Shown here one piece after another: positions 31,217-41,378 of a stretch of DNA of 42,881 nt. This DNA comes from Clostridiales bacterium (GTDB lineage Bacteria; Bacillota; Clostridia; Clostridiales; Clostridiaceae). The number at the start of each line of letters is the position of its first letter. The first letter of the stretch is position 1. The DNA lies in contig JAAYQS010000083.1 of the NCBI GenBank assembly GCA_012519155.1, forward strand, positions 1 through 42,881, given 5' to 3'. The notes under the pieces are model-generated. The model did no database searches. It was not told the origin of the DNA and saw nothing but the letters and a program-made list of their open reading frames with translations. Made by a program: the position numbers and the translations under genes.

Positions 31217-33856
31217 ATGGCTAAAGATGGAAATACTGTAGTTGCTAGAATAGGACTTGACGATAAAGGCTTCCAAGAAGGAGTAAGCAGGATACAAAGA
31301 AATCTAAAGCTTGTACAAAGTGAATTTGTTGCAGCTAGTTCTAAGATTAAAGATTTTGGAAAATCTGAAGAAGGATTAAGACTAAAACAAGATATACTAA
31401 ATAAGCAGATTGATCTTCAGAAACAAAAGGTTGCGGCGTTGAGTAAAAGCTATCAGGAAAGCGCTGCCAAGAAGGGTACAGATGCAAAAGCAACTGAAAA
31501 CTTGAAAATTAAATTGAATTATGCTCAAGCTGAATTAAATAAGATGCAAAATGAACTTACAAGTGTAAATAAGGAATTAGAAGTTCAAAGTAGTAGCTGG
31601 ACAAAGGTTGGAAAAACTTTTGAAGGTGTTGGAAGTAAAATGCAGAATATTGGCAAGGGATTTTCATCAGTAGGAAGTACATTAACAAAGTCTATAACAA
31701 CACCTATTGTAGCAGCAGGAACAGGACTAATAAAACTTGAATCAGAATTTGAAAAAGCTAATAATACAATCAGAATAGGAACAGGGGCTACAGGAGAAGC
31801 ATTAAAAGGATTAGAAGATGATTTTAAAAATGTATATACCTCAGTAAATACTAGCATGAGCGATGCTAGTCAGGTAATTGCAGATTTAAACACTAGAACT
31901 GGACTTAGCGGTGAATCACTTCAGAGTTTATCTACTCAAATGCTAAGGCTTGCTAAAATAACTGGAGAGGATATAAATACACTTATCCCAGCTGCAACTA
32001 GAATGTTTCAAGATGCAGGAATAAGCACAGAAGATTATGGTGATGCTTTAGACTATACGTTTAAAGTAAGTCAAAGTACAGGAATAGGTGTCTCAAGATT
32101 GCAAGAATTAATGACACAATTTGGTGGCCCACTTAGACAAATGGGTTTTGATTGGCAAACTTCTGCAGTTATGCTTGGTAAATTTGAAAAGGAAGGTGTA
32201 AATACAAATCTTGTACTTGGTAGTTTAAGAATTGCACTTGGTAAAATGGCAAGGGAAGGTATTAGCGATCCTAAGCAAGCACTTAGTGAAATGATAGCAA
32301 AGATAAAAGAAGCAGGAACTGCTGGCGAAGCTAATTCATTAGCATTAGATATGTTTGGGGCAAAGGCAGGGCCAGATATGGCGGCTGCAATTAGAGAAGG
32401 CAGATTAAATCTTGATGAATTATTAAACAGTATTAATGGAAGTCCGGAAACAATTGAAAAGGCAGCAAAGGATACTGAAACAGTAGGCGATAAGTTTGCA
32501 ATATTAAAGAATAAAATGCTTGTTTCCCTTGAACCACTTGGCAAGAAATTAATTGAAGCAGTTGAAAAAGCAATGCCATCAATAGAAAAATTAATTGAGG
32601 GTATTACTAAAATAGTAGAAAAATTTTCATCATTAAGTCCAGCACAACAAGATTTAGTTTTGAAATTTGCATTAGTTGTAGCAGCTATAGGACCAGTAGT
32701 TTCTATTATAGGTAAAGTAATAACTATTGGTGGCACATTGATGTCTACAATTGGATCTATATCTACTGCTATTGGTGCAGCTGGTGGGGCAAGTGGTGCG
32801 TTAGGGGCGGCTTTTACCGTATTAACAGGACCAGTGGGAATAATAATAGCAGCACTTGCAGGACTCATTGGAGTGTTTGTTGCTCTATATAAAAATAATG
32901 ATGATTTTAAAAATACAGTAAATTCAGCGTGGAATGAAATTAAGAATGTAATAGGTGGAATTATCAATGGACTCAAGGAATTGTTTGGTGCATTTATTGA
33001 ATTTGCTAAACAAATATGGAGTCAATATGGTACAGATATCATTAATATAATTTCTAATATCTTTACAATTATAACTACAGTAATAAAAACTGCTTTAGAT
33101 GTTATTAAAAATATTATTAGCATTGCTATTAATCTAATAAAAGGTGATTGGCAAGGAGTATGGGATGGAATAAAAAACTTAGTTTTTGGTGTTTGGGAGG
33201 GAATAAAAACAATTATTTCTTCTTCATTAGTGATAATAAAAAGTACATGTAATTTAGTACTAGGTGGCATAAAAGATTTTATTTCAAATACATGGAATGC
33301 TATTAAAAGTATTACAACTATAATTTTGGAAGGTATAAAAGGTACAGTAACTTCAGCATGGAATGGAATAAAAAATATAACTAGTTCCGTTTGGAATAAT
33401 ATTAAAAATTTAATCATTAGTCCGATACAAGCTGCAAAAAATACAGTATCTAATATTGTAAATAGCATTAAAGGCTTCTTTAGTAATATTCGTTTTCCAG
33501 AGTTGAAATTTCCTAAGATTAAGATGCCTCATTTTGTTATACGAGGTGAATTTAATTTAAATCCTCCAAGTGTCCCAAGTTTGGGGGTTGATTGGTATGC
33601 AAAGGGAGGTATATTTAATGGGCCAAGTATTATTGGAGTTGGAGAAGCAGGAGCTGAAGCTGTGTTACCAATTGACAGATTAGATGAATTAATGGCAAAA
33701 GCAATTGCTAAAACTCAAGGAAATACACAGAGCAATAGTAGTATAAATCTAAACATCGAAAAATTTGTTAATAATACAGATAAAGATATAGAAACACTAG
33801 CTTATGAATTAGAATTTTACAGACAAAGAATTTCTATGGGTCAGGGGGGCAGATAA
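31217..33856 (+). CDS. Tape measure protein
   Basis: An 879-residue protein. N-terminal coiled coil (about 15-130), then a TP901-type tape-measure core with VADLNTRTGLSGESLQSL-like helices and hydrophobic segments at about 485-560 (VVAAIGPVVSIIGKV; VGIIIAALAGLIGVFVAL). Then Trp-containing repeats of the type WNGIKN/WEGIKT (about 575-745) and a C-terminal GVGEAGAEAVLPI. It sets tail length and passes through the tail tube; at about 1.5 angstrom per residue, a tail of about 130 nm is expected. GGGGGTGG precedes the ATG. Confidence 0.95.
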   Translation: MAKDGNTVVARIGLDDKGFQEGVSRIQRNLKLVQSEFVAASSKIKDFGKSEEGLRLKQDILNKQIDLQKQKVAALSKSYQESAAKKGTDAKATENLKIKLNYAQAELNKMQNELTSVNKELEVQSSSWTKVGKTFEGVGSKMQNIGKGFSSVGSTLTKSITTPIVAAGTGLIKLESEFEKANNTIRIGTGATGEALKGLEDDFKNVYTSVNTSMSDASQVIADLNTRTGLSGESLQSLSTQMLRLAKITGEDINTLIPAATRMFQDAGISTEDYGDALDYTFKVSQSTGIGVSRLQELMTQFGGPLRQMGFDWQTSAVMLGKFEKEGVNTNLVLGSLRIALGKMAREGISDPKQALSEMIAKIKEAGTAGEANSLALDMFGAKAGPDMAAAIREGRLNLDELLNSINGSPETIEKAAKDTETVGDKFAILKNKMLVSLEPLGKKLIEAVEKAMPSIEKLIEGITKIVEKFSSLSPAQQDLVLKFALVVAAIGPVVSIIGKVITIGGTLMSTIGSISTAIGAAGGASGALGAAFTVLTGPVGIIIAALAGLIGVFVALYKNNDDFKNTVNSAWNEIKNVIGGIINGLKELFGAFIEFAKQIWSQYGTDIINIISNIFTIITTVIKTALDVIKNIISIAINLIKGDWQGVWDGIKNLVFGVWEGIKTIISSSLVIIKSTCNLVLGGIKDFISNTWNAIKSITTIILEGIKGTVTSAWNGIKNITSSVWNNIKNLIISPIQAAKNTVSNIVNSIKGFFSNIRFPELKFPKIKMPHFVIRGEFNLNPPSVPSLGVDWYAKGGIFNGPSIIGVGEAGAEAVLPIDRLDELMAKAIAKTQGNTQSNSSINLNIEKFVNNTDKDIETLAYELEFYRQRISMGQGGR

Positions 33857-33858
33857 TA

Positions 33859-34560
33859 ATGTTGAGCTTTATTTTTGGTGATAAGGATAGTTTTAATGAT
33901 TATGGTATAAAAATATGCTCAAGACCTAAAATAGTTCTTCCAAAGAAACGAGTAACAGAAATGATTATTCCAGGAAGAGATTCTGCAGTGAAGTTTGACG
34001 AAAATACATATGAAGATATTAATATCTCTGTTGAGTGTAATATTATGGATAAGGATTTATCAAATAAAATTGATGATATAAAAAGTTGGCTTATTAAAAC
34101 TGGAACAAATGATTTGATTTTTAGTTATCAGCCTAATAAAAAATATATTGCGTATATGGCAAATAGTATTGATTTTTCACAAATTTTAAAAGTTATATCA
34201 AGGTTTGTAATTATTTTTAGATGTGAACCTTTTAAATATGAAACAAAACAAGAGACTATAAATGTAGTTAAACCAGAAATAATTGTAAATCCTGGTACCA
34301 TATACTCTAAGCCAATTATTAAGGTAAAAGGTACGGGAAATATTGAACTTAAGATTAATTCTCAGATTATTGAAATAGAAAATTTGGATGGAGTCATTAT
34401 TTTAGATAGTATATTAGAAGATGCTTATAATGAAGAAAAACATAATATGAACTTCAAAATAAATGGTGAATTTCCCATTTTAGAAGAAGGGGAAAACAAT
34501 ATTCTATGGACAGGAGGAATATCGAATATAGAAATAACACCTAATTGGAGGTGGATATAA
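33859..34560 (+). CDS. Distal tail protein (Dit)
   Basis: A 233-residue protein. FIFGDKDSFNDYGIKI and RDSAVKFDENTYEDINISVEC at the N-terminus, and a galectin-like C-terminal half, match the Dit family, the hub that joins the tail tube to the baseplate. It starts 2 nt after the tape measure stop and is followed 1 nt later by the tail endopeptidase gene. Confidence 0.88.
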   Translation: MLSFIFGDKDSFNDYGIKICSRPKIVLPKKRVTEMIIPGRDSAVKFDENTYEDINISVECNIMDKDLSNKIDDIKSWLIKTGTNDLIFSYQPNKKYIAYMANSIDFSQILKVISRFVIIFRCEPFKYETKQETINVVKPEIIVNPGTIYSKPIIKVKGTGNIELKINSQIIEIENLDGVIILDSILEDAYNEEKHNMNFKINGEFPILEEGENNILWTGGISNIEITPNWRWI

Positions 34561-34561
34561 T

Positions 34562-36190
34562 TTGATATTCGTTTATGACAAAAAAACTAGAAAAGGAGAG
34601 TTCTCAAATAATGGACTTGCTGTATTAAATGAATGTTCAGAGGCATACATTACAGAAGAACTCAATGGACAATATTTTTTAGAGTTAAAGTATCCAGCAA
34701 AATCCCCAAAAGCAAAATATCTTATACGATTTAATATTTTAAAGGCAGAAGGTCAACTATTTAGGATATATAAAATTGAAAGAGATCAAGAAACAAATTT
34801 AATAACAGTATTTGCAAATCACATATTTTATGATTTATCAAATTATTTTATTGAAGACAGCAGGGTAGAAAAAGGATCAATTAAAACAGCAATGATGAAA
34901 GCTATGGTTGGCGACTTATCAACTATATATACTGTTGATAGTGATGTACTTAGCCCAAATACTTTATATATGGTTGAAATGAATCCTGCAGAGGCAATGT
35001 TTAAGATTATTGAGAGATGGAAATTAGGAGAACTTTATAGAGATAATTTTGATATAAAAATATTAAAGGCAATAGGGAAAGATTCAGGAGTATTAATTTC
35101 ATATGGAAAGAATATAAAGGGGTTTAAAATTACAGAAGATTCAAGTAATATTGTTACTAAAATTTATCCTAAAGGTGCTAATGGAATTAAACTTACAGAA
35201 AAGTATATTTTAGTTCCTAACTGGGATGGTGAAGAATTTCCTCCATTTCCAATGATAAAAAAAGTAGAATTTAAAGAAGCAAATGATGAAGTTACATTAA
35301 GGCAGTTAGCTAAAGAAGCCGCAAAGGAAATTGGTCTGTCAAATGTAAATATTAGCATAGATTTTTTAGAACTATCAAAAACAAAACAATATGAGAAATT
35401 TAAAGAATTAGAAAAAGTATCAATAGGAGATATTGTTACAGTCCACCATAAAAAGTTTAAGATAAATGCTAAAGTGAAAATTATAAAAATAAAAAGAGAT
35501 TTGTTATCTGGAATAAATACAAAAGTTGAGCTTGGTCAGCCATTAAAGAATATCTTAAAATCTTTAGATGCAACAACTATTATAAAAAATGCAACAGATG
35601 AAATAGGAAATCAAGTGGCACAAACATTATCATCAATGTTATATTATGCAAATGCTGTGGAATTAACGGTTTCAACAATTCCTATTCAGCCAGTATATCT
35701 TGGAATTGGTGCAGTAGCTAATACTAATTTATCATTGAATTTATCAATTAGTTGCATAGCTGAAGTTGACTGTACTTTAACTATTAAAATTGAGTTAGAT
35801 GGAACTGAAATATCTTTTAAGCCAAAACAAAAACTATTGCAAGGAGCTAATACATTAGGTATACCTCTTGGAATACCACAAGTACCTTTAGGTGGTCATT
35901 ATATTGGTATGCATTTAGTTGTAGATACAGGGAAAATAAGTATTCCAATATATAATTTCCAATGCATGATTGATGGAAGAAATCTTCAAGGTGGTTTAAG
36001 CACTGAATTACCACATGCAGAGGTTATGTTGGATATTCAATATGAAGATCTTAGAAATAAGTATATTAATAAGCAAAGCGCAGATGTAATTTTGTGCAGT
36101 GAAATAAATGATTCAATATTGGAAAAGATTAAATATATTGATGTTGGAAAAGATAAAATTTCACAGTCATTGGTAATTACTTTTAGTTAG
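34562..36190 (+). CDS. Tail-associated protein Tal/prophage endopeptidase-like
   Basis: A 542-residue protein with a TTG start (MIFVYDKKTRKGEFSNNGLA) and AGGTGG upstream. The first ~340 residues match the gp27/Tal-like N-terminal hub domain of siphophage baseplates (AYITEELNGQYFLELKYP; EMNPAEAMFKIIERW). The C-terminal ~200 residues are beta-rich and may be a carbohydrate-binding or structural module; no catalytic endopeptidase motif was seen. It plugs the tail tip below Dit. Confidence 0.85.
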   Translation: MIFVYDKKTRKGEFSNNGLAVLNECSEAYITEELNGQYFLELKYPAKSPKAKYLIRFNILKAEGQLFRIYKIERDQETNLITVFANHIFYDLSNYFIEDSRVEKGSIKTAMMKAMVGDLSTIYTVDSDVLSPNTLYMVEMNPAEAMFKIIERWKLGELYRDNFDIKILKAIGKDSGVLISYGKNIKGFKITEDSSNIVTKIYPKGANGIKLTEKYILVPNWDGEEFPPFPMIKKVEFKEANDEVTLRQLAKEAAKEIGLSNVNISIDFLELSKTKQYEKFKELEKVSIGDIVTVHHKKFKINAKVKIIKIKRDLLSGINTKVELGQPLKNILKSLDATTIIKNATDEIGNQVAQTLSSMLYYANAVELTVSTIPIQPVYLGIGAVANTNLSLNLSISCIAEVDCTLTIKIELDGTEISFKPKQKLLQGANTLGIPLGIPQVPLGGHYIGMHLVVDTGKISIPIYNFQCMIDGRNLQGGLSTELPHAEVMLDIQYEDLRNKYINKQSADVILCSEINDSILEKIKYIDVGKDKISQSLVITFS

Positions 36191-36205
36191 ATTGGAGGAG
36201 ATAAA

Positions 36206-37561
36206 ATGCCTTTAAGACAAAGTATTGCGTATAATAAAAATTTACTTACAGGTGAAATGAATGTATTAACTAAGATGAAACCAATAGCTCCAGTAAGGGG
36301 AATGGCAAAAGTACAATTAATTGATGCAGAGAATGGTAAAGTAATATATGAAGCTCATACTGAAAACATTATTAATAGTATTGTAGCTAAGTATGCTTTT
36401 ATGGAGTTTTTCTATTTTAAGTTAAAGGGTGAAACAAGTAAATCATATTTTCAGGCTCCATTTGATTATCTTTTATTGACAGATTATGAAGGTGAAGAAG
36501 ATCCACAAATAAAGTATTATCGCGGTAGTGTAATTGGATATGCTAATAAGAATACCACGTATATAGGTAATAGTAACGTTAAAGGAACAATTAATGTATC
36601 TGAAAGTGATTTGGATGTTAATGGAACTGGATTAATACATTTTGTTTTTGATTTCCCTACTAATGCTGCAAATGGAACATTTAATACTATATGGTGGGTT
36701 AGTGAGTTATCTAAAGGCATGAAACTTAATAAATCTTTTAGCATTAGCTGTACATCTATTAGGGAAGACAATTATAATTATGCAGGAAGTAATTACCCAA
36801 GTGTTTGTATGTTTAGGAGTCAAAATAAATGGGTATGTATTATTGGAAAAGGTAATTCCGAAAGCCATCTTTCAGTGTTTAAACCATTTTATGCTTTAAT
36901 ATTAAATGATGATTTTACTTTTTATAAATGTATTGAATTAGGGAATAAACTTAGTACGAAATTTACCAATGTGTCTTGTGGATTTGGATGTAGCAATAAT
37001 GGGGTTGTTATTATTAATGGTTATGAAAAATCAAATAACGTGGCAATAATTGATATTGATACCGAGCAAATAACATATTTAAGTATTGATACTAGTGAAA
37101 TTGGATATCAGAGTATATATATTAATATTATTGATAATAAGATATATATTAGTGGTCAAAAATTTTGTGAATATGTGATAAATGGAAGTAGTGTGACTTT
37201 AATAAAGAATTATGGTGATGCTATTCCCTATTTTTTTGCAAAAATTGATAATAAAATAGCATTTTTAAATACAAATAATCGTATTGCATATATAGAAAAT
37301 GGAATGGTAAAGGAAAGTGCAATTGCAATAGAATCATATTATTATGAACGTCATATGGTATTCAGACCAGATAATTCTGATGTTGGATATGTGCTAAAAA
37401 ATATATCAGTTAAAGATGGATATGATGTTACATTAACTGTTGAAGAATATATAACTCAGCCAATTGTTGGTGCTCAAACGCTACTTGCAAGTCCAGTTAC
37501 AAAAACACCAACAAATACAATGAAGATACAATATGATTTTCAAATAGAAAAAATCTTATAA
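36206..37561 (+). CDS. Putative receptor-binding/baseplate protein (451 aa)
   Basis: Not recognised as a named family. The N-terminal ~70 residues (PVRGMAKVQLIDAENGKVIYEA) resemble baseplate attachment domains. The rest is rich in beta strands and aromatic residues with repeated short blades (VVIINGYEKSNNVAIIDID, NKIYISGQKF, NKIAFLNTNN), suggesting a beta-propeller or similar host-binding fold. Position between the tail hub and the holin is where siphophages place receptor-binding proteins. GGAGGAG precedes the ATG. Confidence 0.65.
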   Translation: MPLRQSIAYNKNLLTGEMNVLTKMKPIAPVRGMAKVQLIDAENGKVIYEAHTENIINSIVAKYAFMEFFYFKLKGETSKSYFQAPFDYLLLTDYEGEEDPQIKYYRGSVIGYANKNTTYIGNSNVKGTINVSESDLDVNGTGLIHFVFDFPTNAANGTFNTIWWVSELSKGMKLNKSFSISCTSIREDNYNYAGSNYPSVCMFRSQNKWVCIIGKGNSESHLSVFKPFYALILNDDFTFYKCIELGNKLSTKFTNVSCGFGCSNNGVVIINGYEKSNNVAIIDIDTEQITYLSIDTSEIGYQSIYINIIDNKIYISGQKFCEYVINGSSVTLIKNYGDAIPYFFAKIDNKIAFLNTNNRIAYIENGMVKESAIAIESYYYERHMVFRPDNSDVGYVLKNISVKDGYDVTLTVEEYITQPIVGAQTLLASPVTKTPTNTMKIQYDFQIEKIL

Positions 37562-37580
37562 GGAGGGCATATAGATAAAA

Positions 37581-37994
37581 ATGAAAAGTTTATTTAATTT
37601 CTTTCAAGTAGTTATTACTTCTTTTGGTGGGTATTTGGGGTGGCTTTTAGGAGGTGTAGATGGTTTTATGTATGCATTAATTTTTTTGATTATTGTTGAT
37701 TATTTTACTGGCATTATGGTAGCAATACTAGGAAAAAATCTTTCAAGTGAAATAGGATTTAGAGGCATTTTTAAAAAAATATTAATATTGATGTTGGTAG
37801 GTGTAGCAAATGTTATGGATATTTATTTGATTAAAAACGGTAGTGCAATTCGTACTGCTGTTATTTTTTTCTATGCATCAAATGAAGGAATAAGTATTTT
37901 GGAGAACTCAGTAAAAATAGGACTTCCGGTCCAAAAAAAATTAAGAAATATTTTAAAACAATTAAAATCTCAAGGAGGTAATGAAAATGAGTAG
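37581..37994 (+). CDS. Phage holin
   Basis: A 137-residue protein of the toxin-secretion/phage-lysis holin type (holin_4/Cph1-like). At least three hydrophobic segments are visible: about 5-40 (VVITSFGGYLGWLLGG..YALIFLI), 62-80 (KKILILMLVGVAN) and 88-103 (AVIFFYASNEGISIL). The pairing FTGIMVAILGKNLSS is typical. It forms the lesion that lets the amidase reach the wall. The stop overlaps the amidase start. Confidence 0.92.
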   Translation: MKSLFNFFQVVITSFGGYLGWLLGGVDGFMYALIFLIIVDYFTGIMVAILGKNLSSEIGFRGIFKKILILMLVGVANVMDIYLIKNGSAIRTAVIFFYASNEGISILENSVKIGLPVQKKLRNILKQLKSQGGNENE

Positions 37995-38658
37995 AGTATG
38001 TTTTGATTATGGACATGGTGGAGAAGATCCAGGTGCAACTTATAAAGGAAGAAGGGAATCAGATGAGGTGTTACAAATAGGACAAGCAGTAGCATCAGAA
38101 ATAAGAAAACATGGAGTTACAGTAGATGAAACAAGAACAGGTAACAATACTGTCAGCCTATATAATCGAAGTGCTTATGAAAACAATAATAATTATGATT
38201 ATTTTGTATCCTTTCATAGAAATGCATATGAGCCTGAAGTTGCTAATGGTGTTGAAGTATACACATATACTAATTGTAGTAATAAAGCTAAAGAATTAGC
38301 AAAAAGGACATTAAGTTCTCTCATAAATGTTGGATTCTATAATAGGGGTGTAAAGAGTGCTAATTATTATGTTTTAAGGGCTACTAAGGCACCTGCAATT
38401 CTAATTGAGATAGGATTTATTGATAATTCAAATGATAATAGGATTTTCGATACAAAACGAAATGAAATAATTGCTGCATTAAGCAAAGCTATATTAGAGC
38501 AATTAGGAATTGTATACTCAGCGCCTAATAATGTAGTTCAAGATAATAATGGAGCAATATATAGAGTGCAGGTTGGTGCATATAGGGGTAAGGGTAATGC
38601 TGAAATAATGCTTAATAGGTTAAAAAATGCAGGTTTTGAAGGGTATATAAGTCAATAA
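37987..38658 (+). CDS. N-acetylmuramoyl-L-alanine amidase endolysin with SPOR-like tail
   Basis: A 223-residue protein starting at 37987 (MSRVCFDYGHGGEDPG), with GGAGG 8 nt upstream. Amidase_3 zinc ligands: His in DYGHGG, Glu in RRESDEV and His in SFHRNA; catalytic Glu in IEIGFIDN near residue 140. After a linker, residues about 188-223 begin a SPOR domain (YRVQVGAYRGKGNAEIMLNR) that is only about half the usual ~70 residues. The enzyme cuts peptide from glycan in peptidoglycan, releasing progeny with the holin. Confidence 0.92.
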   Translation: MSRVCFDYGHGGEDPGATYKGRRESDEVLQIGQAVASEIRKHGVTVDETRTGNNTVSLYNRSAYENNNNYDYFVSFHRNAYEPEVANGVEVYTYTNCSNKAKELAKRTLSSLINVGFYNRGVKSANYYVLRATKAPAILIEIGFIDNSNDNRIFDTKRNEIIAALSKAILEQLGIVYSAPNNVVQDNNGAIYRVQVGAYRGKGNAEIMLNRLKNAGFEGYISQ

Positions 38659-38728
38659 ATACTTGATTATTTAGTGGTATTGAGTGATAAATGTAGTTAC
38701 TGAAGTTAAAGTGCAGGAGGTAATATAT

Positions 38729-39985
38729 TTGAAAATAAATATAATTAATTCAAGTATTCATAGAGAGATAAAGAAGAAAAAAGTGTGTGCCTATGCAAGA
38801 GTTTCAACAGATAAGGAAAAGCAAGGTGAATCTCTTCAAAATCAGATTGAATACTATGAAAGAAAGATAAAGTCAAATGATGCTTATGAATATGTTGGAA
38901 TTTTTGCAGATCAAGGAATATCTGGTTTTACAGATAAAAGAGCAGAATTTAGAAAAATGATTAATCTTGCAAGAAAAGGATGTATTGATATTATTACAAA
39001 ATCAATTTCTAGATTTGCAAGAAATACAGCTACTGTTTTAAGAATCGTTAGGGAGCTTAAAACATTAGGTGTGGAAGTTATATTTGAAAAAGAAAATATT
39101 AACACATTATTTGGGGACGGTGAGCTTATGCTTACTGTCCTTTCTTCTTTTGCACAGGAAGAAAGCAGATCTGTTAGTGAAAATATGAAATGGGCGTTTA
39201 GAAAGAAATTTGAGCGTGGAGAATTGGTATTAAATACAAAAAGATTTTTAGGATATGACAAGGATGAGTATGGGGATTTAATTATAAATGAATATGAAAG
39301 TAAAATAGTACAATACATCTTTTCGGCTTATTTAAATGATAATGGAATGCATAAGATCGCAAAAGAGCTAAATGTTTGTAATGTACCAACAGTTACTGGT
39401 GCTAAATGGAGTAGCGAAGAAATAAAAGTAATTTTAAGTAATGAAAAATATAAAGGAGATGCGCTTTTACAAAAATACTATACACCAGAAAATAAGAGAA
39501 AAAGAACTGTAAGAAATAATAACAGAATTGATAGTTATTATGTGGCTGATAATCATCCAGCAATTATTACAATTGAGGATTGGAATAAGGTTCAAGAAAT
39601 TATGAAATCTAAGAAAAAGAAAAATGTAATATACACTAAAAGATATGAATTAAGTGGCAAACTTATTTGTGGAAAGTGTGGTGCAAAGCTTAAAAGAAGA
39701 ATCATTAATGGGAAAAAGGTTCAATGGATTTGTTCAACTTATATTAAACAAGGAAAAAAGTCTTGCTCTGGAATTAGATTAGATGATGATATTGTAAGCA
39801 AGTTAAGTATAAAGACAGAAACTATTGTAAGGGAGGAAATAAAAGATGGCAAGAAGCATTACAGTTATTCCAGCAAATACTCAGAATCAAAGGAATCTAT
39901 CAGAGAACAGGACTATCAAAAGAAAAAGAATGGCCGCGTACTGCAGGGTATCAACAAATCAGGAAGAGCAGTTATTAAGTTATGA
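38729..39985 (+). CDS. Serine recombinase 1 (large serine integrase-type)
   Basis: A 418-residue protein from TTG 38729 (MKINIINSSI; AGGAGG 8 nt upstream). The N-terminal resolvase domain has the catalytic Ser26 in AYARVSTDKE; a recombinase domain and a Cys zinc-ribbon (LICGKCGAKLKR...WICSTYIKQGKKSC, about 310-345) follow. Its C-terminal ~45 residues share DNA with the start of recombinase 2 in another frame. Recombinase pairs like this integrate and excise clostridial phages and elements. Only one may carry out integration. Confidence 0.9.
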   Translation: MKINIINSSIHREIKKKKVCAYARVSTDKEKQGESLQNQIEYYERKIKSNDAYEYVGIFADQGISGFTDKRAEFRKMINLARKGCIDIITKSISRFARNTATVLRIVRELKTLGVEVIFEKENINTLFGDGELMLTVLSSFAQEESRSVSENMKWAFRKKFERGELVLNTKRFLGYDKDEYGDLIINEYESKIVQYIFSAYLNDNGMHKIAKELNVCNVPTVTGAKWSSEEIKVILSNEKYKGDALLQKYYTPENKRKRTVRNNNRIDSYYVADNHPAIITIEDWNKVQEIMKSKKKKNVIYTKRYELSGKLICGKCGAKLKRRIINGKKVQWICSTYIKQGKKSCSGIRLDDDIVSKLSIKTETIVREEIKDGKKHYSYSSKYSESKESIREQDYQKKKNGRVLQGINKSGRAVIKL

Positions 39986-41258
39986 AAACCAAGTGAATTT
40001 TTATACACAGTATATTAATAATAATTCACAGTATGAATTTGCAGGTATATATGCTGATGAAGGATTAAGTGCAACCAATACTAAAAAAAGAGAAAATTTC
40101 AATAGAATGATAAAAGATTGTACTGATGGGAAAATAGATATGATAATTACAAAATCTATATCTAGATTTGCAAGGAATACATTAGATTGTTTAAATTATG
40201 TAAGGCAGCTTAAGGAACTTGGTATAGGCATAATATTCGAAAAAGAAAATATAAATACTTTAGATAGTAAGGGAGAAGTTTTATTAACAATACTAAGTTC
40301 TCTTGCTCAGGATGAAAGCAGATCTATTTCTGAAAATTGTACTTGGGGTATTAGAAGAAGATTTGAGCAAGGTAAGGTAATAATAAATGAAAGCAAGTTT
40401 TTAGGATATGAGAAAGACAAAGAAGGACATTTAATTATTAATCATAAGGAAGCTAAAATTGTTAAGAGGATTTATGAAGAATTTTTAGATGGAAACGGTG
40501 TAAACCAAATTGCAAAGGATTTAGAAAGAGATAGAATCAAAAGCTTTAATAAAAATAATAAATGGTATGGAAGTACTATAGAAAGTATTCTTACAAATGA
40601 AAAATATAAAGGTGATGCTCTTCTTCAAAAAACATATACAGTAGATTTTCTTAGTAAGAGTAGAGAAAAGAATGAAGGGCAGGTTCCACAATATTATGTA
40701 GAGGATAGCCATGAAGCAATTATTGAAAAAGAAATATGGGAATGCGTGCAACTAGAATTTGATAGAAGAAGGAAATATACAAAGGAATATCATATTCAAA
40801 GCTTTTGCAGAAATTCAAAAAATAATCCACTAGCAGGAAAGGTTATTTGTGGAAAATGTGGATATGTATATACTAGAAAAAAGTGGGTGAAAAATAAATT
40901 GGGAGATAAAAGACTAGTATGGCAATGCAGTACGAGATATAAAGTAAAAGGAGTACTTGGATGTGATAATAGACATATTGATGATGATATACTAAATAAA
41001 GCTTTTGTATCAGCATATAATTGGCTTGTTGATAATAAAGAGGATAATATAAAGAGATGGGAAAGCTTAAAGGAGGATGATGATTTATTTATAAGGTATA
41101 AGGCTAAGCAATTTATTGATATAGTTAATAACAGAGGTAAGATAAGAGAGATTGAGGCAACTTTAGTTAATAGTATACTTTATAATATTGTTGTTAAGGA
41201 AGATGGAAATGTAATTGTAAGATTTGTGGAAGGAACAGAGGTTGAATGTGAAATTTAA
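39846..41258 (+). CDS. Serine recombinase 2 (large serine integrase-type)
   Basis: A 470-residue protein starting MARSITVIPANTQNQ. The catalytic Ser36 lies in AAYCRVSTNQE; TKSISRFARNTLD and ENINTLDSKGEVLLTILSSLAQDESRSISEN are resolvase-domain hallmarks. The zinc ribbon is KVICGKCGYVYTR...WQCSTRY. It is closely similar to recombinase 1 through most of its length and overlaps it by 140 nt, an unusually long overlap. AGGGAGG lies 7 nt upstream of its ATG. The pair may work as a heteromer at asymmetric att sites. Confidence 0.9.
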   Translation: MARSITVIPANTQNQRNLSENRTIKRKRMAAYCRVSTNQEEQLLSYENQVNFYTQYINNNSQYEFAGIYADEGLSATNTKKRENFNRMIKDCTDGKIDMIITKSISRFARNTLDCLNYVRQLKELGIGIIFEKENINTLDSKGEVLLTILSSLAQDESRSISENCTWGIRRRFEQGKVIINESKFLGYEKDKEGHLIINHKEAKIVKRIYEEFLDGNGVNQIAKDLERDRIKSFNKNNKWYGSTIESILTNEKYKGDALLQKTYTVDFLSKSREKNEGQVPQYYVEDSHEAIIEKEIWECVQLEFDRRRKYTKEYHIQSFCRNSKNNPLAGKVICGKCGYVYTRKKWVKNKLGDKRLVWQCSTRYKVKGVLGCDNRHIDDDILNKAFVSAYNWLVDNKEDNIKRWESLKEDDDLFIRYKAKQFIDIVNNRGKIREIEATLVNSILYNIVVKEDGNVIVRFVEGTEVECEI

Positions 41259-41272
41259 TAATTAAGATTTAG

Positions 41273-41317
41273 GTGCTGCAAGTTGGGGAGTAATTCAACT
41301 TGTGGCACTATTTTTTT
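41273..41317 (+). terminator. Terminator after the recombinase pair
   Basis: GTGCTGCAAGTTG (41273-41285) and CAACTTGTGGCAC (41296-41308) form a 13-bp stem with two G-T wobbles, followed by TATTTTTTT. TTGACA at 41319-41324 just after it could be the -35 of the next gene, but no well-spaced -10 is seen. Confidence 0.85.
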
Positions 41318-41378
41318 GTTGACAAAAAAATAAAACAGAGTGATTACTATATTTAAGTCTTTGTTAAGGAGAGAAAAA

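Noticed and set aside
32071-33468. Long antisense open frames across the tape measure gene
   Set aside because: They are mirror images of its repetitive AT-rich codons, with no ribosome sites or recognisable domains.
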